Assembly (NCBI GenBank): GCA_950295325.1
Contig: OX485806.1
Location: forward strand, 14,384,001-14,448,000
Direction: 5' to 3'
DNA from: Polytrichum commune
Lineage: Eukaryota; Streptophyta; Polytrichopsida; Polytrichales; Polytrichaceae
DNA length: 64,000 bases
The notes below the pieces were generated by a model that made no database searches, was not told the origin of the DNA, and was given only the letters and a program-made list of their open reading frames with translations. Each line of letters begins with the position of its first letter. The first letter of the stretch is position 1. Below are positions 1 to 12,544 of this stretch, in pieces. Position numbers and translations under genes: made by a program.

Positions 1-587
1 CACCTCCAAAGGGTTGTCTAAAATTATGGGAGTGCATGTGTGATCAAGACTTTCCATTCTATCACTTCCATAGAGTATGAGAAGCTCTATAAGAGCATGC
101 CACAAAGATTGTGGGTATTATTTATGCAAAGTTATTTTTGAGTGTGTATAGACTCCAAGTCAGTGACGGGCTTGATTTCAAAATAAAAGTGCTTTCTCAT
201 TTTACGTGTTTTTTTTTTTTTTCAATTCCCATGTGAATAATCAATAAAATTTTACTCTCTAAAGTGATTTTAATTATTCACTCCATGTGTTGGCATTGCT
301 TATATACCAAAAAACATTCAAACACCAACTCAGTTTTATGAGTCATCGTACACTGTACTACTTAAGAACATGCCATATTTGATTGGAATCGTTGTATTTC
401 TAGATTAAGAGATCATGAAGGATTTTGCACCAAATCGTGTGTTCACCACAAAAACATATCAAGAGGAATTAAAGACACACATGACAATCTTTTGAAAGAG
501 TTTATGTTGTATTTCAGTATATCTAGACACATTTTCAAAATCTGGGCTTTTTGGTTGCTTCAAATTTATCATAGGATCCTACAATCT
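1..587. other. AT-rich intergenic DNA
   Basis: No gene or structured repeat is recognised here. There is a poly-T run near 210-222. The short open frame starting at 623 lies inside the foldback element that follows and has no recognisable domain. Confidence 0.5.
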
Positions 588-1079
588 CAGGGAGTGCACT
601 ATTCATTAAAACCAAGCATCACATGCGTGCATGCCCCTTATTAAAATACCCCTGTATACATTTTATTTTTGCTAAAATCAAGCAATATACTTACAAATCT
701 CATTGCTTCAAAATACATTTCCATACGTACACAAGGGTCCAAAAACAAATACAGAAATTGTATATAACATGTGTACAAATGTTTGGAAATGCAAAAATAT
801 GGCCCTATTATATGTATAATATCAAATCATGGATTTTTAGTTATAAAGTCGTTACTTAGTGGATGAAAAAACACATGATTCTTGGTCCAAGTCTGACTTG
901 AACGCGTAAACGCGTAAATGCGTACTTTACATATATTTTTCTATAGCCTCATGTATATCTACTTCTTGCTTAATAGCAATATGTCTCTTGTACGTACATT
1001 TTGTACATGCTTGTTTTAAATAATACCCCTTTTGTGCACCCACGTGTATAAATATAGTACTTGAACAGTGCACTCCCTG
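588..1079. mobile_element. hAT-like foldback element (MITE)
   Basis: The ends are inverted copies of each other: CAGGGAGTGCACTATTCA at the left, and GTGCACTCCCTG preceded by the complement of TTCA at the right. CAGGG...CCCTG ends are typical of hAT elements. The interior is AT-rich and non-coding, so this would be a non-autonomous copy of about 492 bp. I could not find the expected 8-bp target duplication, so the family is uncertain. Confidence 0.5.
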
Positions 1080-2495
1080 GGCCTACGATACACTTATGAT
1101 ATAACTAAATTTGACGGAAGATGTGTGAATCCTTGATGATTACTTGATTTTTCATGCTAATAAAATATGATGGATTTTTAAAAATAAATTATGTTAAATG
1201 TATAAAAATAAATGTTGAATAATGAAAATATATTCTAAACAACTACTATAATATTGACATATCCAACTCTACATATTCTATCAGAGGATCTTACCATATA
1301 ATCCTATGATAAGATTTAACATGTTATAATTGTGGACATGGACTTAATCCAATGTTACTTAAATTTGTGTTGTTTCACAATTATTCTAAGTTGTGATTGT
1401 TCTCAGAAAGTGACTAGTTAGTGATGCATTACATCCCAACTATAAGGATATGTTCTTTGGTTCTTTATTCAGAGCTTCTATCATATAAAGTTTTCTCCTT
1501 TTCCATGAAGTAAACTCCACATTGGCATAGTCCATGTAGACATTGTAGAAAACCCCAAGGTAAATTACTTAGGGGTCAATCACTTGGTTGCAGACTCTGG
1601 CGATTCGCTAGTTAAGCTTAGACAATCAGGACTATGGCCATTCATTCATGATTCACACTTGTCAAAGTTTGTCATCTGAATTTGAGAATGACATCAAACA
1701 GAGAATAAAACTCATGTATCTTCATACAAAACGAGGATAGGATATATGTGTAGTCAAGAGTGGAAAGCATCAACATTATCACATGTTTCTGTGGGAGTTC
1801 TGGAGATAAACATTACATCACAAAGGTCTTCAACATTTGATATCCTTCAGTATTTGAAATCTAAAGTATCAGAACAAGAATTGTTTGCAAAAAATTTACA
1901 TGAATCAATCACTATTTAATCTATCGGATCCACCCAAGTAACTGTACAGTATGAGAAGTGGTATTTTTCAAGCGGCCCAGAGCCTGACCATGGTATCTTT
2001 CAAGTTGGTGCTGCAAAAATCAGACAGATACAATAGCTTATATTGATAAATCGTGGGGATGCATAAGTGCTCAAGAGAGAACAAGTGAATTGTAGTGAAG
2101 CAATATAAACAGTTAACCTAATCTAAACTTAGCTGACTAACAGTGTACACATTTACATCTATGTAACAGTGATGGATGAGTCAGGGTATCATCTTACTTC
2201 TAACATATCTGAAAGGGTGCAGCTCCCCGTCTTGGATTGTCTACGAATTTGTATTTCCACCACATGTCTAATCGCTATGATGGTGTCTTTGGACAATTAA
2301 GTGCCTTCTTCTGTGCTGTTGGACCTGTAGAATAAAATGGTGACTCTGAATGTGCATTAAAAATCTCTCTCTCTCTCTAGCTAAAGCACATTCTTACCCT
2401 TCTTCAATGGCTAAACAACACCAATCCGACAAGTGTTAAATGATTTGACTTGTAGCCAATAAAGCTTGAAATTGCACTAAGCAATGTCAAAACAT
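1080..2495. other. intergenic DNA, no gene seen
   Basis: AT-rich sequence with a short CT microsatellite at about 2366-2379. No open frame with a recognisable domain on either strand. Confidence 0.5.
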
Positions 2496-2641
2496 CATTC
2501 AGATCCATAACAATGTTATGTGGGACTGACAATATTTTATAGAATATTCTCGGATATTCCCATAGAATAATGTGGGAATGTCCAAGAATATTCTGTGGAA
2601 TGCTGTCAGTCCCACATAACACTCTTATGCATCTGAATAAT
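2496..2641. mobile_element. 146-bp palindromic MITE
   Basis: The whole segment folds into one imperfect hairpin. The left arm starts CATTCAGATCCATAA and contains GTTATGTGGGACTGACA. The right arm carries TGTCAGTCCCACATAAC and ends TTATGCATCTGAATA. The centre lies near 2568. It has no coding capacity. The superfamily cannot be told from the ends. Confidence 0.75.
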
Positions 2642-2956
2642 CCCACAGTGGGCAAGGTAAGCTCTTAGCTATAAGATAACATCCATATTGTTGGAAGTAC
2701 TGCTTGCAATTGTAATGTGGAGAAAACTATAAATAAAATGTAATAAAATTCAAATGTATAAAACCGATATGTACAGAAGCTTGAATCTATCACATGAGGT
2801 TGCAAGAAACAAGAGAAACTACAATCATGCGTGACAATAGTGATCAAAGAACACTAACACTAGTGTATTTGTATGCATTCAATATCTGAAATCCAACTCT
2901 TTATCAAAATCGGTGTACCGCATCGATCAGGATTGCAATAGAATAGAATGGAACAT

Positions 2957-5206
2957 TTACACTGCGAGAATTGTTGATAGAATGCATAAAATATCCCAAA
3001 TAGATAGGTGTAAAATACATAGAAGCGTGTTCAAGATGCCATAATTCTGACCAAGTGGATGAGCATTTAAGGGTGAGGTGTGGTGTTTCTTACAAAGAGC
3101 GGCGAAGCAAGGCTGCTGGAGTGCGGGATCGTCTTCGATGGGAGGTGGCATTTGACCATACACCATTTCACAACTCATATCCTCAAAATCTGTAGCCGTC
3201 ATCTTGACAATAATCAAAATCGTCTCCGAGAATGACAAGGAGTAGTAGCTCATTGCAGGGAAATTAAAAGCAGATACGATCTTCAATCGAACATCTCCAC
3301 TTTGTTTGCCGTCATACATCCGGAATACAGTCGTTAATTATGACTTACAAAACAGAAAGCTATCATGTTCCCACTTCCGTTGCACACCAGTCATATACTT
3401 ACTGGGAGTCATGGTGAGAGGCATCCCTAACGAATTGGTGAAGAATTCTTGTGTGGGGATCTTGCACATATTCACACACATCCCCACACAACCGCTGTTC
3501 TCAAGGTACCTGAACAGTCAAACACTAGGATGTAAACCTCTGATTTGTTGAGATCAACTGGCATTGGGATGCAACTTTTCTAGGTGAACATGTTCTGCAG
3601 CTTGGATATGCAAGGATTCAAAGGAGCATGGACAGAGTGTTCCACAGAGTTTCATCTGTTCATGCAAAATTGACTCACCTGCACTTCTTAATCATCACTC
3701 CACTACTTTGGAGTTGGCCGTTCACCTCCACCTCCTTCACCTGCTCATCACAAAGGTTCGAGAAGCACCAATTAATGGACAGGCCATTCTTTTACGCGTT
3801 TAGAGAGGAAACTGTACATTTCTGGGAAAAGTTTGTGGCCATTTTCCACCTGAGGAAACTCCAGATCCTCATTTACTTACATCCAAATTCAAGCACCTAG
3901 AGAGCGTATTTGATGCATACCTCGCATGGCCCCACAAGCCACTGACCATGAAGCGTGGCGGCAGCGAATGTCTCTGCAGTTTTCCTAGTTTTTGGCAGGA
4001 ACCTCTTAGCCTGAAACGTATGAAGTTAGTAAATGCGTACTAAAAAAGGTGAGGCAATTTTATCTACATAGAGAAATTGATCAATCAGATGTCTGTCAAG
4101 GGAGATATCCCTTAACGATCAGATGCTTTACTTCTCTTTGCATCCTGTAGCTAAGGACTTGAAGACACTGTAAACTTGAAGAATTCGTACAAACAGCAGA
4201 CATAGAAACATCTAATATCTGAAGAGACGATTTTGTAATGCTGACTTGAGCTCCATCCATCAGTACTATCAAATCCCAGTTGTTGGGGTGATTGATTCTG
4301 TTTAAACCTATCTTCGGTTCTCAAATGCATCAATGAAGTAGAACATCGACGCAAGGCGACCCCCTCAATTCAGTCTATTGAATAAGTTACCCAAGACATA
4401 CAAGTTTCAGAAGCCAGGGAGGCATGGCTGAATGTAGAACCCGCATTGATGTCGCACGCTGCAGCAAAGGACTTCTACTTTGCATCACCTTCCTTGTAAC
4501 CTCCACAAATCCGTCGTATCCCTTCAGGTTGGTTGACATCCCTGCAAATTCAGTCGGGCACGTGAGGATCACAAAGCAGAATCCGAAATCGATTGAGTTG
4601 TTTGCAGATCGGTGTTGCTGTTAAAATCCATATGAATTTTTCGGCAATTTCTCAGGCAGGGGTGGGCAATTAACGGTATATACGATAGGTTCAAGTACTT
4701 GATTGGATGTGTCACTAATTATTTCACTCATCTGGCAGCTTCTGTAACTAATTATCTCACTCGGAGGAACGGATGATTTGTAGAAATTTCCATTCCAATT
4801 TGCAGAATCACAACGCCATAACTGTACATTGCGTGAATCTCTTCCCGAATAATCAGCTACGATAAAATTCCGAATCAACAAAACCAGGAAAAACTGCGTT
4901 GGAAACAGAAATTCTCAGGAACACTCTTTTTGAAGTGTCTAAACGGTCCGAGTATGCAGTACAAAGAGATTATTAACCTGTAAATTTATGGAGCCGACGC
5001 ACGAAGACACCAAGCATCGCATTCTCAATCCATGAGTCTTTGTAGTAGGTCTTGTGGCCCATAGGGGCGGGTTTCCCCGATGGCTCCGCTATTTTGCATC
5101 TTACACTGCCTCTCCGGCCTTCATTCATGCGCTGGAGCTTCAGCGGCGCTACAGTGATACTCGATAGCCTCGCACCACCTTGAAGAGCTTCCAATTGCTG
5201 CAACAT
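2957..5206 (-). CDS. D27: beta-carotene isomerase D27-like, plastid (6 exons)
   Basis: Exons in transcript order are 5206-4978, 4541-4402, 4010-3921, 3740-3679, 3509-3403 and 3189-2957. All junctions are GT-AG and the phases join into 286 aa. Family hallmarks are in order: YKDSW after a likely transit peptide (residues about 50-55), [21 protein letters not shown], then the Cys-rich block [20 protein letters not shown], and [13 protein letters not shown] plus DPALQQPCF near the end. Known D27 proteins are iron-containing plastid enzymes that isomerise all-trans to 9-cis-beta-carotene for strigolactone synthesis; D27-like paralogues can differ in role, and I cannot tell which this is. I chose the ATG at 5206 because the frame stays open upstream only to a stop at 5267-5269 with no other ATG. 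The tail after [11 protein letters not shown] is hydrophobic and longer than usual; it may reflect a missed 3' splice or sequence drift. Confidence 0.85.
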
Positions 5207-5279
5207 CTTTATATGATTTCCTCTTTGTATCTGTGCCACAGCATCCAGGCTCCTGTCTCGATCAGCTTATGTTTTCCCG

Positions 5280-6690
5280 TCCCCCCAAGGCATGACAAGT
5301 CTTGCTTTTCAAATTAGCCTCAAGTGCGAAGAAGTTTGTATAGAATTACACTCCACTCTCTCTTGAACAACAATGAAAATTCAATCCTTGATCTCTCCGT
5401 CAATCTAAAACGAATCTTACTTTGCAATCAAACCGGAGACGAACGACCTCAACGGAGAAGAAAGCAAATTGATTCCACTGCTGTTCCTTCCTATTCACTT
5501 CTTTCTTACAAAAAAAAACACTTACAAAGTGCACCAGACTCCCTCACATGAGCTTTCCATTCGAATCTCTGCTTCACATCGATCTATCTATGGATCGAGT
5601 TAGTCCTTGTGACGATCGGCTGACACTCTCCCGTACCGAAAATGAACATTCATGCACGTAAGATCAGAGGTACATAATAAAGACTTCACTAAAAATTCAC
5701 CCTCGCGAACTCCTCAACAAAAAGCACGAAACCTGAATTGAGCAATTCTCCCTCAACTTACAACAGACTCGCTTCTCAATCAAACAGTACTATACGGGAC
5801 GCAGCGGAACAGAAAAATCCGCACAACTATACATAATTCCCAATCCCTTTCCCTTTCGGTGATGTAAGAACATAATGCACATGAGCTTCAGAACTGATTC
5901 CTAACCTCAATCACACTGTAGCTAAGAATTCACACTGTCAAATAAACGAACTCGCTCACGCATTCCGTGTATGTCTGTCAATAACTCCTTATGAAACTCA
6001 ATCGCGCAATCTCCTCAACAATTTGAATATATCTCAATTGACCATTTCTCCCTCAAATTACTATTAACTTTCGCTCCACAGTCAAACAGTAAACGGAAAG
6101 CAACAATCTCAACGCAGAGGAGCTGCAACAAAATTCCACTACTGCACCTAATTCCGAAACCCCTTCCCTCCTACGCCACATGATACGAACATACTGCACC
6201 CATATCTAATCACATAGGGAATTCAGCTTCACAACGGAATTCCTAACCTCAACCACACCGACGCTAACATTCCACAGCGGAACACGAATTAGCATTCTCA
6301 CGCATTTTGTGCCTATCTCCACAATTCATCAAGACTAGCATCTGTCCCACCTAACTACTATAAATCCTCATGAAATTCAATCTCGCGATCTCCTCTACAG
6401 AAAGCATGAAATCTCAATTGACCATTTCTCCCTCAACTTATTATAGACTCTCGCTTTAAAATCGATCAGTACATCTCCACAACAACAATCTCAGCGTACA
6501 ACTTTCCACCACTGCACCTAATTCCGAATCCCCTTCCCTCTTATGCCACGTGATACGAACATACGACACCAATATCTACCTACCTACCTAGCTACCGAAA
6601 TCTGCTTGACAAACGGAACTCCTAACCTCAACCGCACCGACGCGAAGATTCCACACCGTAGAACGAATTAGCATTCTCACGCATTCCGTG
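5280..6690. repeat. degenerate tandem repeat, about 330-380 bp units, upstream of D27
   Basis: At least three diverged copies occur, recognisable by CTCCTCAACA...TTCTCCCTCAA...TCAAACAGTA at about 5710-5790, 6010-6095 and 6390-6475. A second shared block, CTAATTCCGAATCCCCTTCC, occurs near 6150 and 6520. The array lies immediately 5' of the minus-strand D27 gene, so it occupies the promoter region. No regulatory function can be read from sequence. Confidence 0.6.
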
Positions 6691-8189
6691 CATGTCTCCA
6701 CAATTCATCAAGACTCGTACGTACCTGCGTCACCTACCAGCCGCAACAACTGTCATAACTTCTCATTAATTCACCGCTCCAGTTACACAGCTCCTCGAAT
6801 CTGTGATCCCAAGTTGCAACCTCCGATCCACCGCTCTTTTTGCGACACACGTGACCATAATATACAAGAAGAAGCGTGGGAAAAAAACGTGATGTTGCTT
6901 GCACGCAATGAGCCATGTGAAGGGAGGACTAAACAGGAAACGTCAGGAAAATAACGGGGGATGCTTGTTGTGCGGTTTGGCGCGGTTGCGTGTGAAGCTC
7001 TCCCATTCCACGGCGACGGCGAAGCTCCAGAGTCCAGGACTCTCCAGTCTCCTGAAATCTAGACATGTTCTAGATTGGACTTACTCGCTGTTTGTCACTC
7101 TCAGGCTCTGTCAGGCTCTCGTAGCTCACGGTTCACGAATCCTTGTGATGCATAATATCTACATCCATCTACAGGATATCATCCACCGTTTGTTATCTAC
7201 ACTGACTATCCCATTTAGTGAAGTGTCAGAGATTAGTGAAGGTGATACTCAATTTCTTCAAGCTATGAAATTCGTGCCACGAGAGGATCTAGGGATTCGG
7301 GAGTCCAAAGTGTCAAAGTGCTGTAAATTCTCGATGTAAATTCTCTTCAATTTCTTAGTGTTAGGAGATGTTTCAAGAGTGAGTAGTGTCGACTATAAAA
7401 AAATAAAAATAAAAATAAAAAAAAGCCTCTTCAAGATTATCAAAACAAATTACACACTCTACAAACATCGTAGAGCACTCACTAATTTTCTTATAAAATA
7501 TGGTAAATGAATTCATGAATTTAGTATCACTAAGTAATAAATTCAACCATTGCTGATTTTGAGAATTAACAAAATAGTGTGTGTTTCAGGAGTTAGTACC
7601 ACACGCATTACTTGGGATGATCATTGTAGTCTATAAAACATCCATCCATAATTAAGTACCTAACCACCAACCAACGGATGTTTACGGACTTGGTAACCAT
7701 CGAGACGAAGTGGATGATGAGCCGTGGAACTCATGGTGAGTTATCAACCTACCCGAGTTGGTTACATTTATAACCAATTAGCTCATGGACAAAATTTGAG
7801 AATAATGGACGATGTTGTGTCTGAGTTCTAACAACCTTTCGGCTCTTGACATTCAACCCAAATTTTAAACCTTCCACCACAAGTTATTGTGAGACCGATC
7901 TATTGATGTTATTGGCTATATACTAAGGCTAACTTCGGCACTACACTATTTTGGTATTTAGTGTGACATGCACTATTTTTTAAGAGCCTAAACTAGGTGC
8001 CTAGAGGTCTCACAGTGTCACATCCACTAATTGCCAATATGATATTGTTCATCAACATAAGAAACATTTCGAGTGAATAAATATCTACATCATGACACTT
8101 AGCACATCACATTGGGATATTGAAGATGATAGTTGTACGTATTAATATGCATGGGGAAAACATTTGAGCATACTAATGGCACATATCAT
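6691..8189. other. intergenic DNA, no gene seen
   Basis: An open frame of 146 codons lies at 6899-7339 (plus) but has no domain, no supporting splice context and biased composition, so I do not call it. An A-rich low-complexity tract lies at about 7398-7424. Confidence 0.5.
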
Positions 8190-8335
8190 TTGTGTACACT
8201 TTAGTTAGCATGTAGACCGTAGTTTAAGATAGGCATACACCACATAACACTATTGAACATACTCATGCCAAGATATTTGTTATTTCACTTGAACACCAAG
8301 TGTCATGAGGTGACACTAATGGGGGACTAATGGTG
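8190..8335 (+). repeat. dispersed repeat, copy 1
   Basis: The segment with GAACATACTCATGC...AGATATT...CACTTGAA...CATGAGGTGACA...TAATGG recurs, in the same orientation, at about 46370-46490 inside the transposon nest. The two are perhaps 80 percent alike by eye, so this is a dispersed repeat family of unknown type. Confidence 0.6.
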
Positions 8336-9080
8336 AATTTGTTGATCATTAGTGTCACCTAGCATGCACCTCGAAATAGAGTAAATGACACTATTACACA
8401 TGTGACCTAAATACCATAAATGGTGTAGCGAGTTAGTAGCAGCCAAGCAAGTAGGCTCAAGATTTTCTAGAATGTGAGGAAATAATATTGGCTTAATAAT
8501 GTTCCATTTATGTCTTGGCAAGTGAATACAGTTGCACCTTCTGGAATTAGACATTGACTACAACCTACCAAAGTTGCATGTAGAAAGCTAACCGATTGGT
8601 GAAGGTGTTGCCTTAATCCTACTTCACAAACTAACACTTGTGTCAGTTCTTTAGATGTGTTGATAACTCCAAATTCAACTTGAATTTGGCAAGTCCTAGG
8701 ATACCATAGAGGGTGCTTTAGTTCATCTTTACTAGTGCCAAAACGTAGTTTGCACATGGAATATAGTGGTCTTAGCCAATGTAAGCACGACATGTGGCAA
8801 AATTTGGAGGAAGCATTTTATTTTATTGTTTCGTCATTATTGGTAGCCCTCTATGGTATTATAGAAATTCCACATAACATATTCCTAGCCCCACAGAACT
8901 TTGGGATGAAGCTAAATTAATGTTGTGATATTGTCATTCAGAAGTAGAATATCATTTATGTCACTTGTTGTCCAAACTACTGGTACAAGGAACTATGATT
9001 CGTGTAGTTATGAGCACAATTGTTCAAGAACCACTAAACCCTAAAGACACAAGTTATCCAAGAACTAACAAGCTCTTTTT
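8336..9080. other. intergenic DNA, no gene seen
   Basis: Open frames of 61-108 codons occur on both strands, but they overlap each other and contain no recognisable domain. Confidence 0.45.
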
Positions 9081-9229
9081 GCATAACATTACTCAGTTGA
9101 TGTGTTGTGTTCAGTTGCCCTAACTTTCAGATATAGTCTGAACCATTGGGATTCCGACATCCGGAGGCTTTATTCTTGAATCCACTATGGGACCCATGGA
9201 CACAACTCATCAATTGAGTAATGTTATGC
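9081..9229. mobile_element. 149-bp MITE with 29-bp inverted ends
   Basis: The left end GCATAACATTACTCAGTTGA is mirrored by TCAATTGAGTAATGTTATGC at the right, and the inverted match continues into TGTTGTG/CACAACT. It is non-coding, and the family is not determined. Confidence 0.7.
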
Positions 9230-10810
9230 ACATAATTCCTAACTCATGTTTCTTAGTTATTTACAAACCAAAAATAAATAAATAAATCTCACTCAAGTCT
9301 TCCTCAACCTACCTAAGCATATGATCTAATGATATGTAATTGGTTTGTGTTGAAAGGTCTAAAACTTGCCATTGTTAGAAAATTTGCTTTATGAGAAAAT
9401 TAACAAGGTCATGTGTATGTTAGTTCATTCTATGCCCACCATCTTATGCAACAAATCATTCTAGTAAATTTGTATACTGATATGTGCAATTAGGTTGGCC
9501 CACAATAATTTATCAACAATTCACACTATTTTGATTATTTACTACCAAATTCACAAAATATGACAATTACTTCTTTCACATGATTGCTATATGAATGAAT
9601 TCTAAAAGCTATAAATAGTTGCAATCTGGTTTTGACCCAATGTAATTTGCATGAGAAAAGAGGCAACAAAATTGCACATATCAGTGTTGAGATTTTGGTT
9701 ATTATTAAACCTAATAATATCTGACAGAAATTTCTTCTTGATTGGTTGTACGAATATCAATATAATGTTGCTACATAGTTGTAACCATATTAATATAGTC
9801 TAAAGTTCACCCTTCACAGCTTTCTTTTGCATTCACTCCCAACTTAAACATGCAAAAACATGCTTCATTATGCATCTTTGATTTGCAGTGTAGACACTAA
9901 AACTTTTAGGGTTACCCAACACAATGTCATTCAAGGGCCAATAGTTACCACAGTAAATGAGGGAAACACAACTCAATGACTTGAATAGAACGAACTCAAC
10001 TGTCACTACTTACCTGCTGTCATTTAAGTATACCTCTTTGTAGAAAATCAAGGCCACTAAGCATCCCAATACATATCCAATGTCCAGAACTCATGACTCA
10101 TATCACATTGGCATTTTGGTGGATTTGCTAATCTTTGAAGTTTTATCTTGATAGATTCCTGCTATTGTCCATCTTAGGTGCACAACAGATTTGCTGCATC
10201 TCATCTCCAGGACGCTTTCTGACATGATGTAAACTATTCACCTCATCAAGAACGAAAGTAGACCCAAATGCACTAAACTAAAACTGACACTATGTATAAC
10301 AAAAACATAGATTTGGTTTCAGTTGACATGTCAGTTTAGGTACGCCTACCTAAACTATTTTGCACAACTGCTTTGCACTGCATAACATTGACACAAAACC
10401 TGGATATTTATTCAATGGTCCATACTGTTTAGTATACCATTCTCATCTCGAACTAGTTAATTTAGTACAAGTTTAGTATATCATGGGTGCAGCATGCAAG
10501 TTGGTCTTTGTGATCCTCAGACCACTCTTGACACGTTGCCAAAATCACAAACTATGACTTGCTTCAGCTTCCAGGAGGATGAAGTCACCAATCTTACTAC
10601 AGACACCAGGATTATCAGGATTTTCTCTGGAATTGAATTATCTTACAAAAAATGAGCTGTGTTGGATGCCAATGCCAGACATCAGCGCATATGTTTCATG
10701 GTTAATCCATGATTGGAACCAATTTTGTGCTGTGCAGAGTTTTCAAGTGGATGGAAACAGGTATGCCAATAGAAGACTCCCCAACTTGAAATTTGACTCT
10801 GCCACCCAAC
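9230..10810. other. intergenic DNA and likely 3' UTR of the F-box gene
   Basis: AT-rich sequence without a supported gene. The last few hundred bases before 10811 would be the 3' UTR of the minus-strand F-box/WD40 gene. The plus-strand open frame at 10579-10980 overlaps that gene antisense and has no domain. Confidence 0.5.
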
Positions 10811-12544
10811 TTAAATGTCACCTACTGTCTGCCCTTTTCGAGGCCTTCCAAGAGCAACCCATTTTGCAGACTCCTTTTTGCCCCCAGCTTTCGTTGTTGA
10901 TGTGCTGGCAACATCAGGACGTTCAGGAATATTATCTTCGTTCTTTGGACATCTACCCTTCTGCTCTAACACAGGTATAGCTACCTGCTTCCTGCGACGG
11001 CGTGGATTGGCTCTTCTTGATGCCTGGATGCTACGTTCTATTTCTAAAGCCTGTGAGAAATCCCAAATTCGGACAATCTTCTCCTCTCCACCACTCACGA
11101 CACGGTCTGCACCTATGTCTACACTGTATGCACTTTGATGGAACCCAGGTAGAAAGCGTTGTACTACTTCTTCCCCTGCCTTCCCCACAACCTGGCCTGA
11201 AACTCGGGATCTTGACGAGGATGATGGAGAACTCTTTCCATTCCCACTAGCCTTCTTTATAATCTGGCGAACATCCATCATGCCCAAGGCTCCCTCCGCT
11301 GATGCTGAGACGAGCCATGGATCCTCAAATGCTAATGAGTAGACAGCCCCTTTCTGCAACATCCAACTCGCAAGAGGTTCACTTACATATTTGGGCTCTC
11401 CATTCCGACGCCTTGCAGGGCGATCGTCAAACATGCGCACAATGCCATCCTCGCCCCCAGTGAACACAAAATTGCCCGAGTGGCTTCCCTCCACTGCATA
11501 TGCTTGTCCGGCATGGACTCCTGAACGCACCCTCAACTTCTGACCTGTCTCAATGTCCCAGCTATATACATCACTGCCAGCAGTGCTAAGAACTCGGCGA
11601 CCTCGAGGAACTAAAGCCCACACCCAGTCATTATGCATCAGTTGATGAACACAACGAAAACTGGTGCGCTCGCAAATCCGTATGGACATATCCCATGAGC
11701 CACTGTAGACATTTGCGGTGTCCAGTCCAAGGCAAGTGATAGGACCAGTGTGCCCAAATAGATTGAGTTCAGCACCTCTACTGTTGAGCTCACTCCAAAT
11801 TCCTGCAACATCAAAGAGTTGAGGGCACTCTGGAATTGCTCGCCATATGTGAACTATTGCATCACTCCCTGCCACTGCTAGTAAATCCATGTCCACTGCA
11901 ATCGCTCGCACAGTTTCTCCCAAGGGTCGAGAGCAAACGAGAGGCAAGCCCTCTTCCAAGTTCCAGACGCGCACAACTTGATCGTACCCTGCAGTTACAA
12001 TGAGATTGGCAGCAGGCAGCAAACGAATACATCGCACAGCAGCTGTGTGCCCATGCAACATATCCATCCGGAAGCGCCCCATCAAGACCTTACATTTTTC
12101 CTCCCGTGCCATGTAGAGCTCCCTCCATGTTTTTTCAGGCGATTTCCCCACCACACCAATGGTCGAGACAGCAGGGAGACCCCACCGCTCACAATAGAAA
12201 TCTTTCCACCCATGGCTATCTGATGCCAAACGTCTGAACAGGACGCATGCGCACGATAAGATACAGAGTGCACGAGCATCCAGGTGGGTAAATACCTCTA
12301 GAATTAACGCAGGTGGCAGCTCCAGGATATGACATCGATTTGGGTCAGGCCCCAGAACCTCCAAATTCCCGGTACAAAGGACATCCTCTGGCTTCACAAC
12401 TTTTGCATGGTGGTGGTTCGACTTCTTGAGCGTGAGAGTGGTCGACAGTCGCACACTACTAGTGTTAACGGGAGTGTTGTCATTCCAAGCATCGTCGGCT
12501 GCTCCATCTTCACCTTTCCAGGCGGCGTGAGAGCCCAAGGCCAT
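10811..12544 (-). CDS. F-box/WD40 repeat protein
   Basis: A single open frame of 577 aa. An F-box lies at about residues 73-121 (ELPPALILEVFTHLDARALC...WKDFYCERW), followed by about seven WD40 blades. Clear ones are HGHTAAVRCIRLLP...YDQVVRVWNLEEG, GHTGPITCLGLD...SWDMSIRICE, NFVFTGGEDGIVRMFDD and DRVVSGGEEKIVRIWDF. F-box/WD40 proteins bind SKP1 in SCF ubiquitin ligases and use the propeller to bind substrates. The overall layout and length resemble the Arabidopsis protein annotated as F-box/WD-40 repeat-containing protein At3g52030 (from memory). The C-terminus is basic (ANPRRRRKQV), perhaps a nuclear signal. The ATG at 12544 is the first in frame. The substrate is unknown. Confidence 0.9.
   Translation of the reverse strand: MALGSHAAWKGEDGAADDAWNDNTPVNTSSVRLSTTLTLKKSNHHHAKVVKPEDVLCTGNLEVLGPDPNRCHILELPPALILEVFTHLDARALCILSCACVLFRRLASDSHGWKDFYCERWGLPAVSTIGVVGKSPEKTWRELYMAREEKCKVLMGRFRMDMLHGHTAAVRCIRLLPAANLIVTAGYDQVVRVWNLEEGLPLVCSRPLGETVRAIAVDMDLLAVAGSDAIVHIWRAIPECPQLFDVAGIWSELNSRGAELNLFGHTGPITCLGLDTANVYSGSWDMSIRICERTSFRCVHQLMHNDWVWALVPRGRRVLSTAGSDVYSWDIETGQKLRVRSGVHAGQAYAVEGSHSGNFVFTGGEDGIVRMFDDRPARRRNGEPKYVSEPLASWMLQKGAVYSLAFEDPWLVSASAEGALGMMDVRQIIKKASGNGKSSPSSSSRSRVSGQVVGKAGEEVVQRFLPGFHQSAYSVDIGADRVVSGGEEKIVRIWDFSQALEIERSIQASRRANPRRRRKQVAIPVLEQKGRCPKNEDNIPERPDVASTSTTKAGGKKESAKWVALGRPRKGQTVGDI

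Noticed and set aside
4151-4354. 67-codon minus-strand frame between D27 exons
   Set aside because: Lies wholly in intron 2 (4011-4401) and does not match the family.
6899-7339. 146-codon plus-strand frame
   Set aside because: No recognisable domain, no conserved motif and no splice or context support.
10579-11250. Plus-strand frames over the F-box gene
   Set aside because: Antisense shadows of the 577-aa F-box/WD40 coding region.
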